This document shows, piece by piece, positions 34,478 to 42,404 of a DNA stretch of 64,000 nt; positions within the stretch are counted from its first letter, which is position 1; each line of letters opens with the position of its first letter. Origin of the DNA: Streptomyces sp. RKAG290 (GTDB taxonomy: Bacteria; Actinomycetota; Actinomycetes; Streptomycetales; Streptomycetaceae); NCBI RefSeq assembly GCF_023701695.1, contig NZ_JAJOZC010000001.1, positions 7,563,894 through 7,627,893 of the forward strand. The letters are read 5' to 3'. The translations under genes and the position numbers were made by a program. Below the pieces are notes generated by a model. The model made no database searches. It was not told where the DNA came from and saw only the letters and a program-made list of their open reading frames with translations.

Positions 34478-35211
34478 CACCCATGTCCCGCGAGCAGCAA
34501 GTATCCAGTGTCTTCGTGCAGGTCGCGGATTCCCTGATCGATGACTTCGACCTCATCGAGTTCCTCGAGGAGCTGTGCGCCCACTGCGTCAGCCTGCTCG
34601 ACGTCTCCGCAGCAGGCATCCTCCTCGCCAATGAGAAGGGGCTTCTGCAGACGGTCGCCGCGTCCGACGAGAACACCCACCTGCTGGAGCTCTTCGCCAT
34701 CCAGCACGACCAAGGCCCCTGCCTGGACTGCTACCGCACGCGTGACGCACGTTCCAACATCGACCTGAACGATCCCGTGGCCAACGGTGACTGGCCCGCC
34801 TTCGCCGACCGGGCGCGCAAGAGCGGCTTCCAGACCAGCCACGTCTTCCCGCTCCGTCTCCGTGACCGCGCTGTCGGGGCGTTGAACCTCTTCCACACCA
34901 GCCGGCAGTCGCTGAGTCCTCAGGACGCCTCACTCGCCCAGGCCCTCGCGGACGTCGCCACCATCGCCCTGCTGCAGCAACGCGACATCGGGCAGGAGCA
35001 GTTGGAGAAAAGCCAACTACAACGCGCCCTGTCAAGCCGCATCATCATCGAACAGGCCAAAGGCATCCTCGCCGAACGCTGGACCGTCAACACCGACACG
35101 GCATACAACGCCCTGCGCACGTACGCCCGAGGTCGCCATCTGCGGATCTCCGACTGCGCGCGCCAGATCATCGACCAGACCCTCGACACGGGCCGGATTC
35201 CCCACCCCTAG
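34474..35211 (+). CDS. GAF and ANTAR domain regulator, second of a pair
   Basis: 245 residues. The GAF domain spans about residues 22-165 (DLIEFLEELCAHCVSLLDVSAAGILLANEKG...QGPCLDCYRT...VFPLRLRDRAVGALNLFH). The ANTAR domain follows (QRALSSRIIIEQAKGILAERWTVNTDTAYNALRTYARGRHLRISDCARQII), with the canonical EQAKG signature that is weaker in its partner. It overlaps the preceding gene by ATGA, which suggests a heteromeric pair. No target RNA was identified in the window. Confidence 0.88.
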   Translation: MTPMSREQQVSSVFVQVADSLIDDFDLIEFLEELCAHCVSLLDVSAAGILLANEKGLLQTVAASDENTHLLELFAIQHDQGPCLDCYRTRDARSNIDLNDPVANGDWPAFADRARKSGFQTSHVFPLRLRDRAVGALNLFHTSRQSLSPQDASLAQALADVATIALLQQRDIGQEQLEKSQLQRALSSRIIIEQAKGILAERWTVNTDTAYNALRTYARGRHLRISDCARQIIDQTLDTGRIPHP

Positions 35212-35314
35212 CTTCCGGGCGACCGAAGAGCAGCGCGTATCCGGACGGGAGCCGGGCGAGGACGCGGTCCAGGAGGCCGGGGCCGGACAGGTGGCCGACG
35301 GCGGCGAGGGCGGC

Positions 35315-35434
35315 TCCGGTGTCCGCCTTCGCCGCCGGGCGACACTCGGCCCTGACGGTGAGCATGTTCCGCTCGACATCGACATCGACATCGATCGCGT
35401 CCCTGGCGACGCCCGGCAGGTAGAGGGCGATCAC
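35315..35434 (-). pseudogene. Hsp20/alpha-crystallin fragment
   Basis: The minus-strand frame reads LYLPGVARDAIDVDVDVERNMLTVRAECRPAAKADTG, the first strands of an actinobacterial Hsp20 (normally FDLPGVDP..IDLDVERN.LTVRAERRP). Here an extra DV is inserted, and the sequence before and after is unrelated. No full alpha-crystallin domain can be built. Confidence 0.45.
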
Positions 35435-35591
35435 GTATGCCAATGCGCTTCGTGCGCCACCGTTGCAGCATGTCATCCAAACGATGACAAGCGAAGCGTC
35501 ACCCAAGAGGTGACGTCCCCGGGAGGGTGCATGAACGGATCCCACCCCTACCCAGGCGCCGCCTCCTCCTTCTTCTTCGCCCCAGAGCGCG

Positions 35592-35759
35592 TCACCGGAG
35601 GATGTGCCTGCGGCGGCGGCCCAGGCGCAGGCCGAGGAGTATCAAGTCGGCGACCAGAACCACGACACCGATGACCAACAGGTAGAACAGGCCCTTCGCC
35701 ACCGCACCGATGATGCCGAGCACGAGGGCCACAACGAGCAGCAGGAGGAAGAGAACCAT
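35592..35759 (-). CDS. 55-residue hydrophobic membrane protein
   Basis: ATG 35759 has GAGGTGA eight bases upstream. The product has two hydrophobic segments (VLFLLLLVVALVLGIIGAVA and LFYLLVIGVVVLVADLILLGL) and ends in RLGRRRRHILR. Small basic-tailed proteins of this kind are annotated as hydrophobic proteins throughout Streptomyces, often beside stress genes. It lies 36 bp downstream of the PRC-barrel gene on the same strand. Function is unknown. Confidence 0.6.
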   Translation of the reverse strand: MVLFLLLLVVALVLGIIGAVAKGLFYLLVIGVVVLVADLILLGLRLGRRRRHILR

Positions 35760-35795
35760 GGGTGTCACCTCACGTTGCGGGACGTGGTGGGGGCA

Positions 35796-36152
35796 TCAGC
35801 GGCGGGCAAGCCGACGTTCGCCGCCCGCACCCGTTCGGTAGGCGAGTTCGTAGTGCGCGAAGACCGTCTTCTCGTCCTCCGCGAGCAGTTCACCGTCCAT
35901 GCCGATCGAGGGGGCTTCCTTGACCTGCTTCTTGTCGTAGTCGACCTTCAGGTAGCCGGGACCGACCGTCGCGTCGCGCAGCGGCACGAACACCAGCCGG
36001 TGCCGGGTCGGCAGGCCGACCGTCACCGTCGCGAACGCGGGCTGGTCCGTGGCCGTGTCGACGTAGACCGCTTCCAGAACGCCGATTTTGTGACCCTCGT
36101 GGTCGACCACGTCGTGGCCTCGCCATTCCCTGATGTCTTGCGCCTCGAACAC
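35796..36152 (-). CDS. PRC-barrel domain protein
   Basis: 118 residues from GTG 36152, preceded by AGAGGGGG. The frame is open upstream, but the conserved part begins here. The PRC barrel is visible as IREWRGHDVVDHEGHKIGVLEAVYVDTATDQPAFATVTVGLP...RLVFVPLRDATVGPGYLKVDYDKKQVKEAPSI. It continues with a short helix region (DEKTVFAHYEL). In Streptomyces these soluble proteins are often stress- or SigB-related; their binding partner is unknown. Confidence 0.8.
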   Translation of the reverse strand: MFEAQDIREWRGHDVVDHEGHKIGVLEAVYVDTATDQPAFATVTVGLPTRHRLVFVPLRDATVGPGYLKVDYDKKQVKEAPSIGMDGELLAEDEKTVFAHYELAYRTGAGGERRLARR

Positions 36153-36433
36153 GAAGCCCCCTCTGTCGCAGGTCAGCTGAAGACCGCTGTCGCCTTCCTC
36201 TCGTTCCTCCCTCCTTACCTGCCTACGCAGCGTCACACCCTGCAAGAGCTGACAACTTGCAGGCAGGACGGCGGCCGAACTTCACACGGCGCGCAATGCC
36301 TCAGCGGCAACTTGCGGAACCAGGCCACCGCCGCGTGGCGTGGCGCACATGCCGGGCGTAGCGTCGAGTGGGGGCGAAATGCGGCACGTGGGGCTAACGC
36401 GTGCACCGATCCGACTTGCCGGGAGGTCGCGGC

Positions 36434-37282
36434 ATGGTACGGGGTATCCGCAACATCATTGGACTCATTCTGGCAGTCCTCGGCGCTGCCGCGGCGCTCT
36501 GGGCACCTTTCCGCAGTTGGTACAGCGGCCGGCTCGGACACGACTTCAGGGTCTGGGAACTCTTCACGGGAGCCGGTGTGACGAACTCGGGCGCGGGACT
36601 GTTCGCGTCCATGTTCCTGCCCCTCCTCGTGGGTGCGGTCCTCACTCTTCTCGGCGTGGTGTTCCGCTCTCGGCTGCTGGTCTTCCTCGCCGGAATCATC
36701 ACCCTCGGGTTCGCCATTCTGTGGATGGTCCGGCAGGGGCAGGCACAGGGCGGCCTGACGGTCACAGGAGACAGCAACGGGCTCGGCAGCGGAGTGGGAC
36801 TTGCCCTGCTCGGCGGTCTCCTCATGCTGATCGGGTCGGCCGTCATGGGCGGACGAGAGAGCCGGGCCGTGCGCAAGGAGCGTCACGGGCAACAACAGCA
36901 GGAGCGCGACGCGGTACCTGACGAGGACCGGGATCACCGCGGCGCCGAGACCGACCGTCCGTACGGCATGGCTGCCCGAGAGCAGGACCGCCCAGCGGAC
37001 TCCGCCGGCCGAAACAGCGCCTCGGACATGCGGCGCGCCGCCGAGACCCGTACCGCTCAACAAACCGCACCAGGAGGCGGTATGCCACAACGGTTTGTAC
37101 GGGAGCCGCAGCGGCAGGCACCTCGCGGCCGGCCGGTCCCGGCCAGGGAGACGGACGTCGGCAACCGCGGGGACGGGGACTCTGACCGTACGCAGTACGA
37201 GCAGAGTGACGAGGCCGGCTCCCACACGTCGGACGAAGACCGCGGGAGCCGCGGGCGCATGCACCGCGGTGACCAGCCCTGA
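36434..37282 (+). CDS. Membrane protein with long charged C-terminal tail
   Basis: 282 residues from ATG 36434, with GGGAGG six bases upstream. Four hydrophobic helices lie within about residues 5-140 (NIIGLILAVLGAAAALWAPF, LFASMFLPLLVGAVLTLLGVVF, LLVFLAGIITLGFAILWMV, GLGSGVGLALLGGLLMLIGSAVM). A roughly 140-residue tail rich in R, D, E, Q and G follows, certainly disordered. The membrane part resembles small actinobacterial proteins near SigB-type stress genes. Function is unknown. Confidence 0.65.
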   Translation: MVRGIRNIIGLILAVLGAAAALWAPFRSWYSGRLGHDFRVWELFTGAGVTNSGAGLFASMFLPLLVGAVLTLLGVVFRSRLLVFLAGIITLGFAILWMVRQGQAQGGLTVTGDSNGLGSGVGLALLGGLLMLIGSAVMGGRESRAVRKERHGQQQQERDAVPDEDRDHRGAETDRPYGMAAREQDRPADSAGRNSASDMRRAAETRTAQQTAPGGGMPQRFVREPQRQAPRGRPVPARETDVGNRGDGDSDRTQYEQSDEAGSHTSDEDRGSRGRMHRGDQP

Positions 37283-37491
37283 GCGCAGTGCCGGGCCGAG
37301 ACCACCTCCGCTCCGGGTCAGTACCGACCTGGGCGTCTGGACGGCGCTGTCCGAGGGCTGTCACCTCAGTGAACGCATAGCCACCGCGTGGTTGCGGGGT
37401 TTGGGCGCCAACCGGCGGGCACCGGCGGAGGTCCTGGTCACGCGGTGTCACCGAGCCTGCGGATCCGCCGCAGCGTCGCCCGCGCCCGGCA

Positions 37492-37524
37492 CCCTTCCTC
37501 AGCGAACAGAGCGCTGAGGAAGGG
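37492..37524. terminator. 13-bp stem hairpin
   Basis: CCCTTCCTCAGCG (37492-37504) pairs perfectly with 37512-37524 around a 7-base loop. Confidence 0.6.
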
Positions 37525-37547
37525 CTCGCCTCGGCCACCGCGTCCGC

Positions 37548-37565
37548 CCTGTCGAGCTCGACAGG
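37548..37565. repeat. 18-bp perfect palindrome
   Basis: CCTGTCGAGCTCGACAGG, perfectly self-complementary without a spacer. It could be a protein-binding site or a cruciform. Confidence 0.55.
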
Positions 37566-37577
37566 TCCTCGTCACGG

Positions 37578-37601
37578 GTGTCTGGGCCTTTACCCAGACA
37601 C
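37578..37601. terminator. 9-bp stem hairpin with hexaloop
   Basis: GTGTCTGGG (37578-37586) pairs perfectly with 37593-37601 across the six-base loop CCTTTA. Confidence 0.55.
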
Positions 37602-37830
37602 TCCGTCCCCTGCCGGCAAACACGCCACCCTCGTCACCTCGAAGAGGGCTTCGGCATCCCTTCGTCGCAGAGCACAGCCACGACGGCTGCGCCCACACGA
37701 ACTTCCACCGTGGTCGCGTCCTGGCGCCCGCAGCCCGTCGCTGGCCGCGCCGCGCATCCGCCGCCCGATGACCGGGTGACCCCGTACCCTCGCCGTCGGC
37801 GTTGACCGCGCCCCGGAACCCGGACTCGGC

Positions 37831-38430
37831 TCACGGCCCGCGCCAGAGGTTGGCGAAGGCCGCGTTCTCGATGGACCGCCTCTGACGTACGGCCTCCAGC
37901 TCCATCACCGCGTCGTGGACAATGGCCACCACGGTCGTCACCGCCTCGTCATCGAGGCCGGGCTCGTCCTCGGATTGCTCGCCGTCGATGCCCACGACCG
38001 AGGCGAGAGCGACCAGGACGGGTTCCTGCTCCGACCAACGGTCGGCTGCCCGGCGGCGCGCGGGCGTATCGACCGGTTCCACGCGTTCCGAGCCGAAGGA
38101 CAACCGGCCGCTTCGCGCTCGCGTCAGCTCACCGTCCTCCTCCAGCGCGGCCTGGTACGCGGCCGACAGGTCTCGGCCCCGGCGCCACAGCCAGTCCTCG
38201 ATCCGCTCGTGGGGTGTCTCCCGGGCGAGGTTTTTCGCCGCCTCGTCCAACAGCCGGTCGTCCAGCGCCGGCGCTCCACCCGGCACGACGCGGTCGCCGT
38301 CCACTGCGACCGCCTCCGCACCGATGAGATCGATCAGCTCGGCTCCGGCAAGTGCGAGCGACAGGTCGCCCTGCCCCACGGAATGCTTCGGGTCCATGGC
38401 GATGATGAACAGGTCTTTCGCCGTGGTCAT
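37831..38430 (-). CDS. GPP34-family (Golgi phosphoprotein 3-like) protein
   Basis: 199 residues from ATG 38430; the frame is open upstream but the conserved start is TTAKDLFIIAMDP. The GPP34 pattern is present: LSLALAGAELIDLIGAEAVAVDGDRVVP, LDDRLLDEAAKNLARETPHERIEDWLWRRGRDL and a helical C-terminus ending NAAFANLWRGP. In eukaryotes GOLPH3 binds PI4P; actinobacterial members are of unknown function and occur in many copies. It is convergent with the membrane protein at 36434. Confidence 0.85.
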   Translation of the reverse strand: MTTAKDLFIIAMDPKHSVGQGDLSLALAGAELIDLIGAEAVAVDGDRVVPGGAPALDDRLLDEAAKNLARETPHERIEDWLWRRGRDLSAAYQAALEEDGELTRARSGRLSFGSERVEPVDTPARRRAADRWSEQEPVLVALASVVGIDGEQSEDEPGLDDEAVTTVVAIVHDAVMELEAVRQRRSIENAAFANLWRGP

Positions 38431-38642
38431 GTACGGCTCCCCTCGGAGACATCGACAATGGTGCGTCCCTGCCGACCTGGCCCGCGTCAGAGGCCGACCA
38501 GGCGTCGGGGCGACTGTCACGATCAGTATCGCTCCCGTTCGCGCGGCCGAAGCCTGTTCAAGAGGTGGGAGTTTCTGCCGACGGCGCGTCGGAGGCGGTG
38601 GCTCTCGCTGACGGAATCCCGGAAGCCCGGGGAGGCTTCACC

Positions 38643-38690
38643 CGCCTGGCCGCCTGGCCGCCTGGCCGCCTGGCCTCCTGGCCACCTGGC
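38643..38690 (+). repeat. Tandem 8-bp repeat, six units
   Basis: Unit CGCCTGGC: four exact copies followed by CTCCTGGC and CACCTGGC. It lies in non-coding DNA, so its copy number could vary between isolates. Confidence 0.7.
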
Positions 38691-38880
38691 GACTGACGAC
38701 GACCGCTGGGGGCGCCCCCACGGCGTGTCGCCGTGCTCGCACCTGGGCTTGCCGCCAAGCAAGGCGAACTCGACGAGCGGCTCGGGGAGCTGGATGCGGC
38801 AGGGCCGCGTTCCGGGAACTGAACCGGGCGCTCCATCGGGCAGGCGGTGTGCGACTCAATGGCCCAACCATGGTGGGTGA

Positions 38881-38914
38881 GCTGGGGAGGGACGTTACCT
38901 CGCCCCTCCCCAGC
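38881..38914 (+). promoter_or_regulatory. Hairpin immediately upstream of a start codon
   Basis: GCTGGGGAGGG (38881-38891) pairs perfectly with 38904-38914 over 11 bp, with a 12-base loop. The only Shine-Dalgarno-like sequence (GGGGAGGG) is in the left arm. The stem ends four bases before ATG 38919. It may be a terminator of something upstream or a translational control element. Confidence 0.4.
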
Positions 38915-38918
38915 CGTT

Positions 38919-39287
38919 ATGCCGTTCATGATCACTCGACGCTTGACCACCGCGCTGGGCGCCTTCGCTGCGACCGCCCTCTTCGCACTCGCCGTGCCCA
39001 CCTCCACCGCCCATGCCGCCGAGTGCGGGGTCCGCTCCGACGGCAGGCTGTACTGCAGCAACGTGGTGGGGGCGAAGGGTTACGCGGACCGCTCCTACCG
39101 CTCGGCCACCCGTGGCACGCTCACCACCGGGTTCAACTGGTTTGCGTGCTGGGGCCACGGCGATCCTCACCAGGGTCAGAACGACATCTGGTACTGGACG
39201 CAGCTCGACAACGGCCAGTGGGGCAACGTACCCGCCGTCTCCGTGGGCACCGGGGTGGACCCGGCCCCAGGCCTTCGCGAGTGCTGA
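38919..39287 (+). CDS. Small secreted protein with four cysteines
   Basis: 122 residues from ATG 38919 (ATG 38928 is also possible). The Sec signal peptide ITRRLTTALGAFAATALFAL...AHA is followed by AECGVRSDGRLYCSNVVGAKGYADRSY...FNWFACWGHGDPHQGQNDIWYWTQLDNGQWGNVPA. Mature size is about 85 residues, with cysteines that could form two disulphides. The aromatic pattern WYWTQ...GQWGNVPA is like small SH3-type secreted proteins of Streptomyces. Function is unknown. A strong terminator (39303-39345) follows. Confidence 0.7.
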   Translation: MPFMITRRLTTALGAFAATALFALAVPTSTAHAAECGVRSDGRLYCSNVVGAKGYADRSYRSATRGTLTTGFNWFACWGHGDPHQGQNDIWYWTQLDNGQWGNVPAVSVGTGVDPAPGLREC

Positions 39288-39302
39288 AGCCGTAGCGTGA
39301 TT

Positions 39303-39345
39303 CCGGGCGCGGCAGTGGGCCCGAGCAGCCGACTGCCGCGCCCGG
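39303..39345 (+). terminator. Terminator of the small secreted protein gene
   Basis: A 14-bp perfect stem (39303-39316 with 39332-39345) and a 15-base loop, 15 bases after the stop codon. The right-arm sequence ACTGCCGCGCCCGG occurs once more 9 bases downstream. The rest of the gap to 39610 shows no gene. Confidence 0.7.
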
Positions 39346-39610
39346 GACCGGCCAACTGCCGCGCCCGGTCGCGTAGCTCGACCGGCCAGTGCCTGAACGA
39401 TCAGGGTTGGACGGTCGGGGTTGCATGTCTTTGCCGACAGGCAGCAGGAGCTTCTGAACGAACGGTGACTGGTTCCCGGCGGGTCGGCGCGGCTCCGCTC
39501 CGCCGTCGGAATATCGGTAGGCGGACGGCGGTTGGAGGCGCAGAACGCATCCGCCAACCGGGGCGTCGGCAGATGCCGACAAGCGCCCCGGACTGACCCT
39601 GGAGCACACC

Positions 39611-40194
39611 ATGGCCCGTTCGTTCCTCTTTCTGCTGAGCAGCGCCCGAACGGATGGCAACACCGAACTCCTGGCCCGTGCGGCGGCGGAGCAACTGCCC
39701 GGCGACACCGACCAGCGATGGCTGGACCTGACGCAGCTTCGCCTGCCGGACTACCGTGACTCACGTCATGCGCCGGATGAATGGCCGGGGGACGAGAGCG
39801 ACGAAGCACTGCTCCTGGAAGCCACAGCTGGTGCGACCGATGTCGTGATCGTCTCGCCGCTCTACTGGTACTCGGTGTCGTCCTATGCGAAGCGCTATCT
39901 CGACTACTGGTCGAAGTGGCTGTCCAGCCCCGACCCGGCTTCAAGGCGAAGATGGCCGGCCGCACCCTGTGGGGCGTGACCACCATGGCGCACCGTGAGG
40001 AGATCGTTGCCGAGCCGCTGGTCCTGACTCTGCATCACACAGCGGCTTACATGGGAATGCGATTCGGCGGTGTACTGCTCGGCAACGGGTCCCAGCCGGG
40101 CCAGGTACTGACCGACGAAAGAGCCACCGTCCGGGCCAAGACGTTCTTCGCCCAAGAGGCACCGCTCGCGCGCTTTCCCTACGACGAGGAGTGA
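39611..40194 (+). pseudogene. NAD(P)H-dependent (flavodoxin-fold) oxidoreductase, frameshifted
   Basis: From ATG 39611 the first about 110 residues (SFLFLLSSARTDGNTELLARAAAEQL...VVIVSPLYWYSVSSYAKRYLDYWSKWLSSP) are a flavodoxin-like FMN domain with the SPLYWYS site. A one-base shift at 39934-39939 moves the rest (FKAKMAGRTLWGVTTMAHREE...FGGVLLGNGSQPG) into another frame. Restoring one G in the CCCGG run gives a 194-residue protein ending at 40194, the normal size. Either recent inactivation or a sequencing indel. The hairpin at 40390-40434 is downstream. Confidence 0.75.
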
Positions 40195-40389
40195 CCGGCC
40201 GGCGGAAATGCACAGTGTTCCGTCCAGGCCGGTACTCGACGGCAGCTGAGTGAAGCCGTGTCGGCTCCGATGGCTCGGCGCCGAGGGACGCGGGTGGTGG
40301 CCACGGTGAGAAGTGCTGGGCCAGGGGTCGGCGAGACAGGACCGGGCGAACCACGGTGGTCGTGGTCTCCTGGGCGATCACGCCGCCAA

Positions 40390-40434
40390 CGCCGAGGCTC
40401 TGGTGCCATCGCAGACGGGGCCAGAGCCTCGGCG
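40390..40434 (+). terminator. Hairpin beside the IS605 left end
   Basis: CGCCGAGGCTCTGG (40390-40403) pairs perfectly with 40421-40434 over 14 bp, with a 17-base loop. It is probably the terminator of the reductase gene; the IS605-type element begins just beyond it. Confidence 0.6.
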
Positions 40435-40462
40435 GTGTTTCGGCATTGATCTAGCGCGGAAC

Positions 40463-40482
40463 CCCGGGCGTTCACGCCCGGG
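40463..40482. repeat. IS605-type end hairpin, left side
   Basis: CCCGGGCG-TTCA-CGCCCGGG followed by AGGAAG. It is the left end of this element by position. The AGGAAG tail is also seen at the right-end hairpin of the remnant at 10311, so it could instead be a leftover right end of an earlier insertion. Confidence 0.55.
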
Positions 40483-40543
40483 AGGAAGCGCTTCTTAGCG
40501 CTGCTCTGACCCGCGCGGGTGCATGGGTCTGCGCTGTTGGGCC

Positions 40544-40970
40544 TCAGCTGGGATGTTTCTGGTTCTCGATGTACTCCGTGATGGCGGCGAGCGGGGCGCC
40601 CCCGCAGGAGGCGGCGAAGTAGGACGGCGACCAGAAGTGCTCACCCCACAGGTACTTACGGATGTGGCCGGGGAACTCCTGCCGCAGGCGCCGGGCGGAG
40701 ACACCCTTGAGGGAGCCGATGAGTCGGGAGATGGCGACCTTGGGCGGGTAGTGCACGAGCAGGTGGACGTGATCGCGTTCGCCGTTGAACTCCCGCAGCT
40801 CCGCGCCGAAGTCGGTGCACACGTCGCGCATGACCTCTTCGCAGCGCTCAAGGATCTCGTCGGTGAAGGGGCCGCGCCGGTTCTTGGGGGTGAAGAGCAA
40901 GTGCGTGGAGGGTGTGGATGACGCTTCGGCCCCTGCGGATATCGGGGTTTGGCTCCCAGCGCGGTGACAT
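40544..40970 (-). pseudogene. tnpA: IS200/IS605 transposase TnpA, two-base frameshift
   Basis: From ATG 40970 the frame reads SPRWEPNPDIRRGRSVIHTLHA, then loses phase. The remainder (LLFTPKNRRGPFTDEILERCEEVMRDVCTDFGAELREFNGERDHVHLLVHYPPKVAISRLIGSLKGVSARRLRQEF...SPSYFAASCGGAPLAAITEYIENQ) is in another frame. A two-base loss near 40900-40906 (an AC in LHAHLLF) explains it. Restored, the protein would be 142 residues, typical for the family, with the HUH motif and the tyrosine region intact. As written, it is not functional. Confidence 0.75.
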
Positions 40971-40993
40971 AGAGCAATGTTACGATCACTCCC

Positions 40994-42151
40994 GTGAAGA
41001 TCGTGACGCAGGTCAAACTCCTGCCGGACACCGTGCAGGTATCCGTGCTTGAGCGCACCCTGCGCACGGTCAACGACGCCGCGAACTGGGTGTCGGAGGT
41101 GGCGTTCGAGCACGGCGTGCCGCGTGAGTACGAGCTGCGCAAACACACCTACGCCGAACTCAAAGCCCGTGGGCTGGGAGCACAGGCCGCGCAACACGTC
41201 ATCAAGAAGGTGCGCGACTCGTACGCCACGCTCAAGGCCAACATCCGTGCCGGGAATCTCGGCACGGAAGGCTCCAAGCGGCGCCGTAAGGCTGAGTCCA
41301 AGCCGGTCACGTTCCGGCCCCAGGCCGCGCAGCCGTATGACGACCGGTGTTTGAGCTGGCAGTACGACCAGCAGACCGTGTCCATCTGGACCGTCGACGG
41401 CCGGGTCAAAACCGTCTCATTCGCGTGCTCCCCGGACGCGCTCAAGATGCTCCAGGCGCAGCGGCAGGGCGAATCCGACCTGATCGAGCGCGACGGCGTG
41501 TTCTACCTCGTCGCCACCTGTGACGTACCCGAGGCCGAACAGTACGAGCCGGACGGCTTCATCGGCGTGGACCTCGGGATCGAGAACATCGCCACCGCCT
41601 CCACCGGCTACCTCGCCACCGGGCGGGGGCTCAACCGGTACCGCAAGCGACAGCTTGCCCTGCGTGCCAAGCTCCAGAAGAAGCGCACCAAGAGTGCCAA
41701 GCGGCGGCTCAAGGCCCGTGCCCGCAAAGAGGCGCGGCACGCCGCTAACCAGAACCACATCATCTCCAAGACGATCGTGACCGAGGCTGAACGCACCGGA
41801 CGCGGCCTGTCCCTCGAAGAACTCAAGGGCATTCGCAACCGGGTACGGCTCCGCAAGCCCCAACGGGTCGCACTCCACTCCTGGGCATTCGCTCAGCTCG
41901 GAGACTTCATCGTCTACAAGGCCAAGTGGGCCGGGGTGCCCCTGGTCTTCGTTGATCCCGCGTACACGTCGCAGACGTGCGCCGAGTGCGGTCACGTCGA
42001 CAAGCGAAACCGTGTCGACCAGGGGCTTTTCATCTGCCGGGGGTGCGGGGTCGTTGCCCACGCCGACCGGAATGCTTCCCACAACATCGCCATCCGTGGC
42101 GAGAACGTGTGGAATGCGGGGCGTGAGTCACGCGTCCCTGCCACCCCATAA
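40994..42151 (+). CDS. tnpB: TnpB, RNA-guided RuvC-like nuclease of IS605 element
   Basis: 385 residues from GTG 40994. RuvC residues are all present: D in GVDLGIENIA (about 193), E in LSLEELKGIR (about 275) and D in HADRNASHNIA (about 358). The zinc finger is CAEC...CRGC. The N-terminal guide-binding region (KIVTQVKLLPDTVQVSVLERTL...) and the basic bridging segment (KRQLALRAKLQKKRTKSAKRRLKARARKEARH) are complete. TnpB proteins use an RNA transcribed across the 3' end of the gene and the right end to cut DNA, so a guide RNA should cover about 42050-42245. With tnpA broken, it is an orphan nuclease candidate. Confidence 0.88.
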   Translation: MKIVTQVKLLPDTVQVSVLERTLRTVNDAANWVSEVAFEHGVPREYELRKHTYAELKARGLGAQAAQHVIKKVRDSYATLKANIRAGNLGTEGSKRRRKAESKPVTFRPQAAQPYDDRCLSWQYDQQTVSIWTVDGRVKTVSFACSPDALKMLQAQRQGESDLIERDGVFYLVATCDVPEAEQYEPDGFIGVDLGIENIATASTGYLATGRGLNRYRKRQLALRAKLQKKRTKSAKRRLKARARKEARHAANQNHIISKTIVTEAERTGRGLSLEELKGIRNRVRLRKPQRVALHSWAFAQLGDFIVYKAKWAGVPLVFVDPAYTSQTCAECGHVDKRNRVDQGLFICRGCGVVAHADRNASHNIAIRGENVWNAGRESRVPATP

Positions 42152-42208
42152 CCGGGGTGTCTGGACGGAGGAGTCCACCCCAGCAGCCAGCTGGGCACTA
42201 CCTCCAAG

Positions 42209-42228
42209 CCCGGTCCTTCAGGGCCGGG
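42209..42228. repeat. IS605-type right-end hairpin
   Basis: CCCGGTCC-TTCA-GGGCCGGG (one T-G wobble) followed by TCAAG, 57 bases after the tnpB stop. The guide of the TnpB RNA would begin just past this point. Confidence 0.6.
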
Positions 42229-42257
42229 TCAAGTTGACTGCCGGCGCTGAACCACCG

Positions 42258-42373
42258 GCCGACACGCGCCGCCTGCTCTGGCACCGGCGGGACGGCACGG
42301 CGTACGCAGAACTCGCGGGCCCTCTCGGCGTCGGGACAAGCACGGTCAGCCGATGCACCGTCGAGGCAGGTGT
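42258..42373 (+). pseudogene. IS5-type transposase N-terminal HTH fragment
   Basis: RRLLWHRRDGTAYAELAGPLGVGTSTVSRCTVEA resembles the helix-turn-helix at the start of IS5-family transposases (pattern LR.G..Y..LA..FGVGT.T..R...EA). No other part of a transposase follows. It lies directly beyond the IS605 right end. Confidence 0.45.
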
Positions 42374-42404
42374 CTGTTCGCGGCGGTGGCGCGGGCCGCC
42401 TGGT

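Larger units (their letters stand above)
37283..37830. other. Intergenic region with three strong hairpins
   Basis: About 550 bp between convergent genes. There is no supported gene. It holds the three inverted repeats listed separately (37492-37524, 37548-37565, 37578-37601). Confidence 0.55.
38431..38918. other. Intergenic region with tandem repeat and hairpin
   Basis: About 490 bp. No gene is supported. It contains a tandem 8-bp repeat (38643-38690) and a perfect hairpin just before the secreted-protein gene. Confidence 0.5.
40455..42235. mobile_element. IS605-type element (IS200/IS605 family)
   Basis: Divergent tnpA (minus) and tnpB (plus) with 23 bp between their starts, bounded by hairpins at 40463-40482 and 42209-42228. 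Exact ends cannot be fixed without an empty site. tnpA carries a frameshift while tnpB is open and keeps all key residues. Confidence 0.75.

Noticed and set aside
37492..37601. ANTAR-type dual hairpin target for the GAF-ANTAR pair
   Set aside because: ANTAR targets need two hexaloops with A at position 1 and G at position 4. The loops here are AACAGAG (seven bases) and CCTTTA, so they do not fit.
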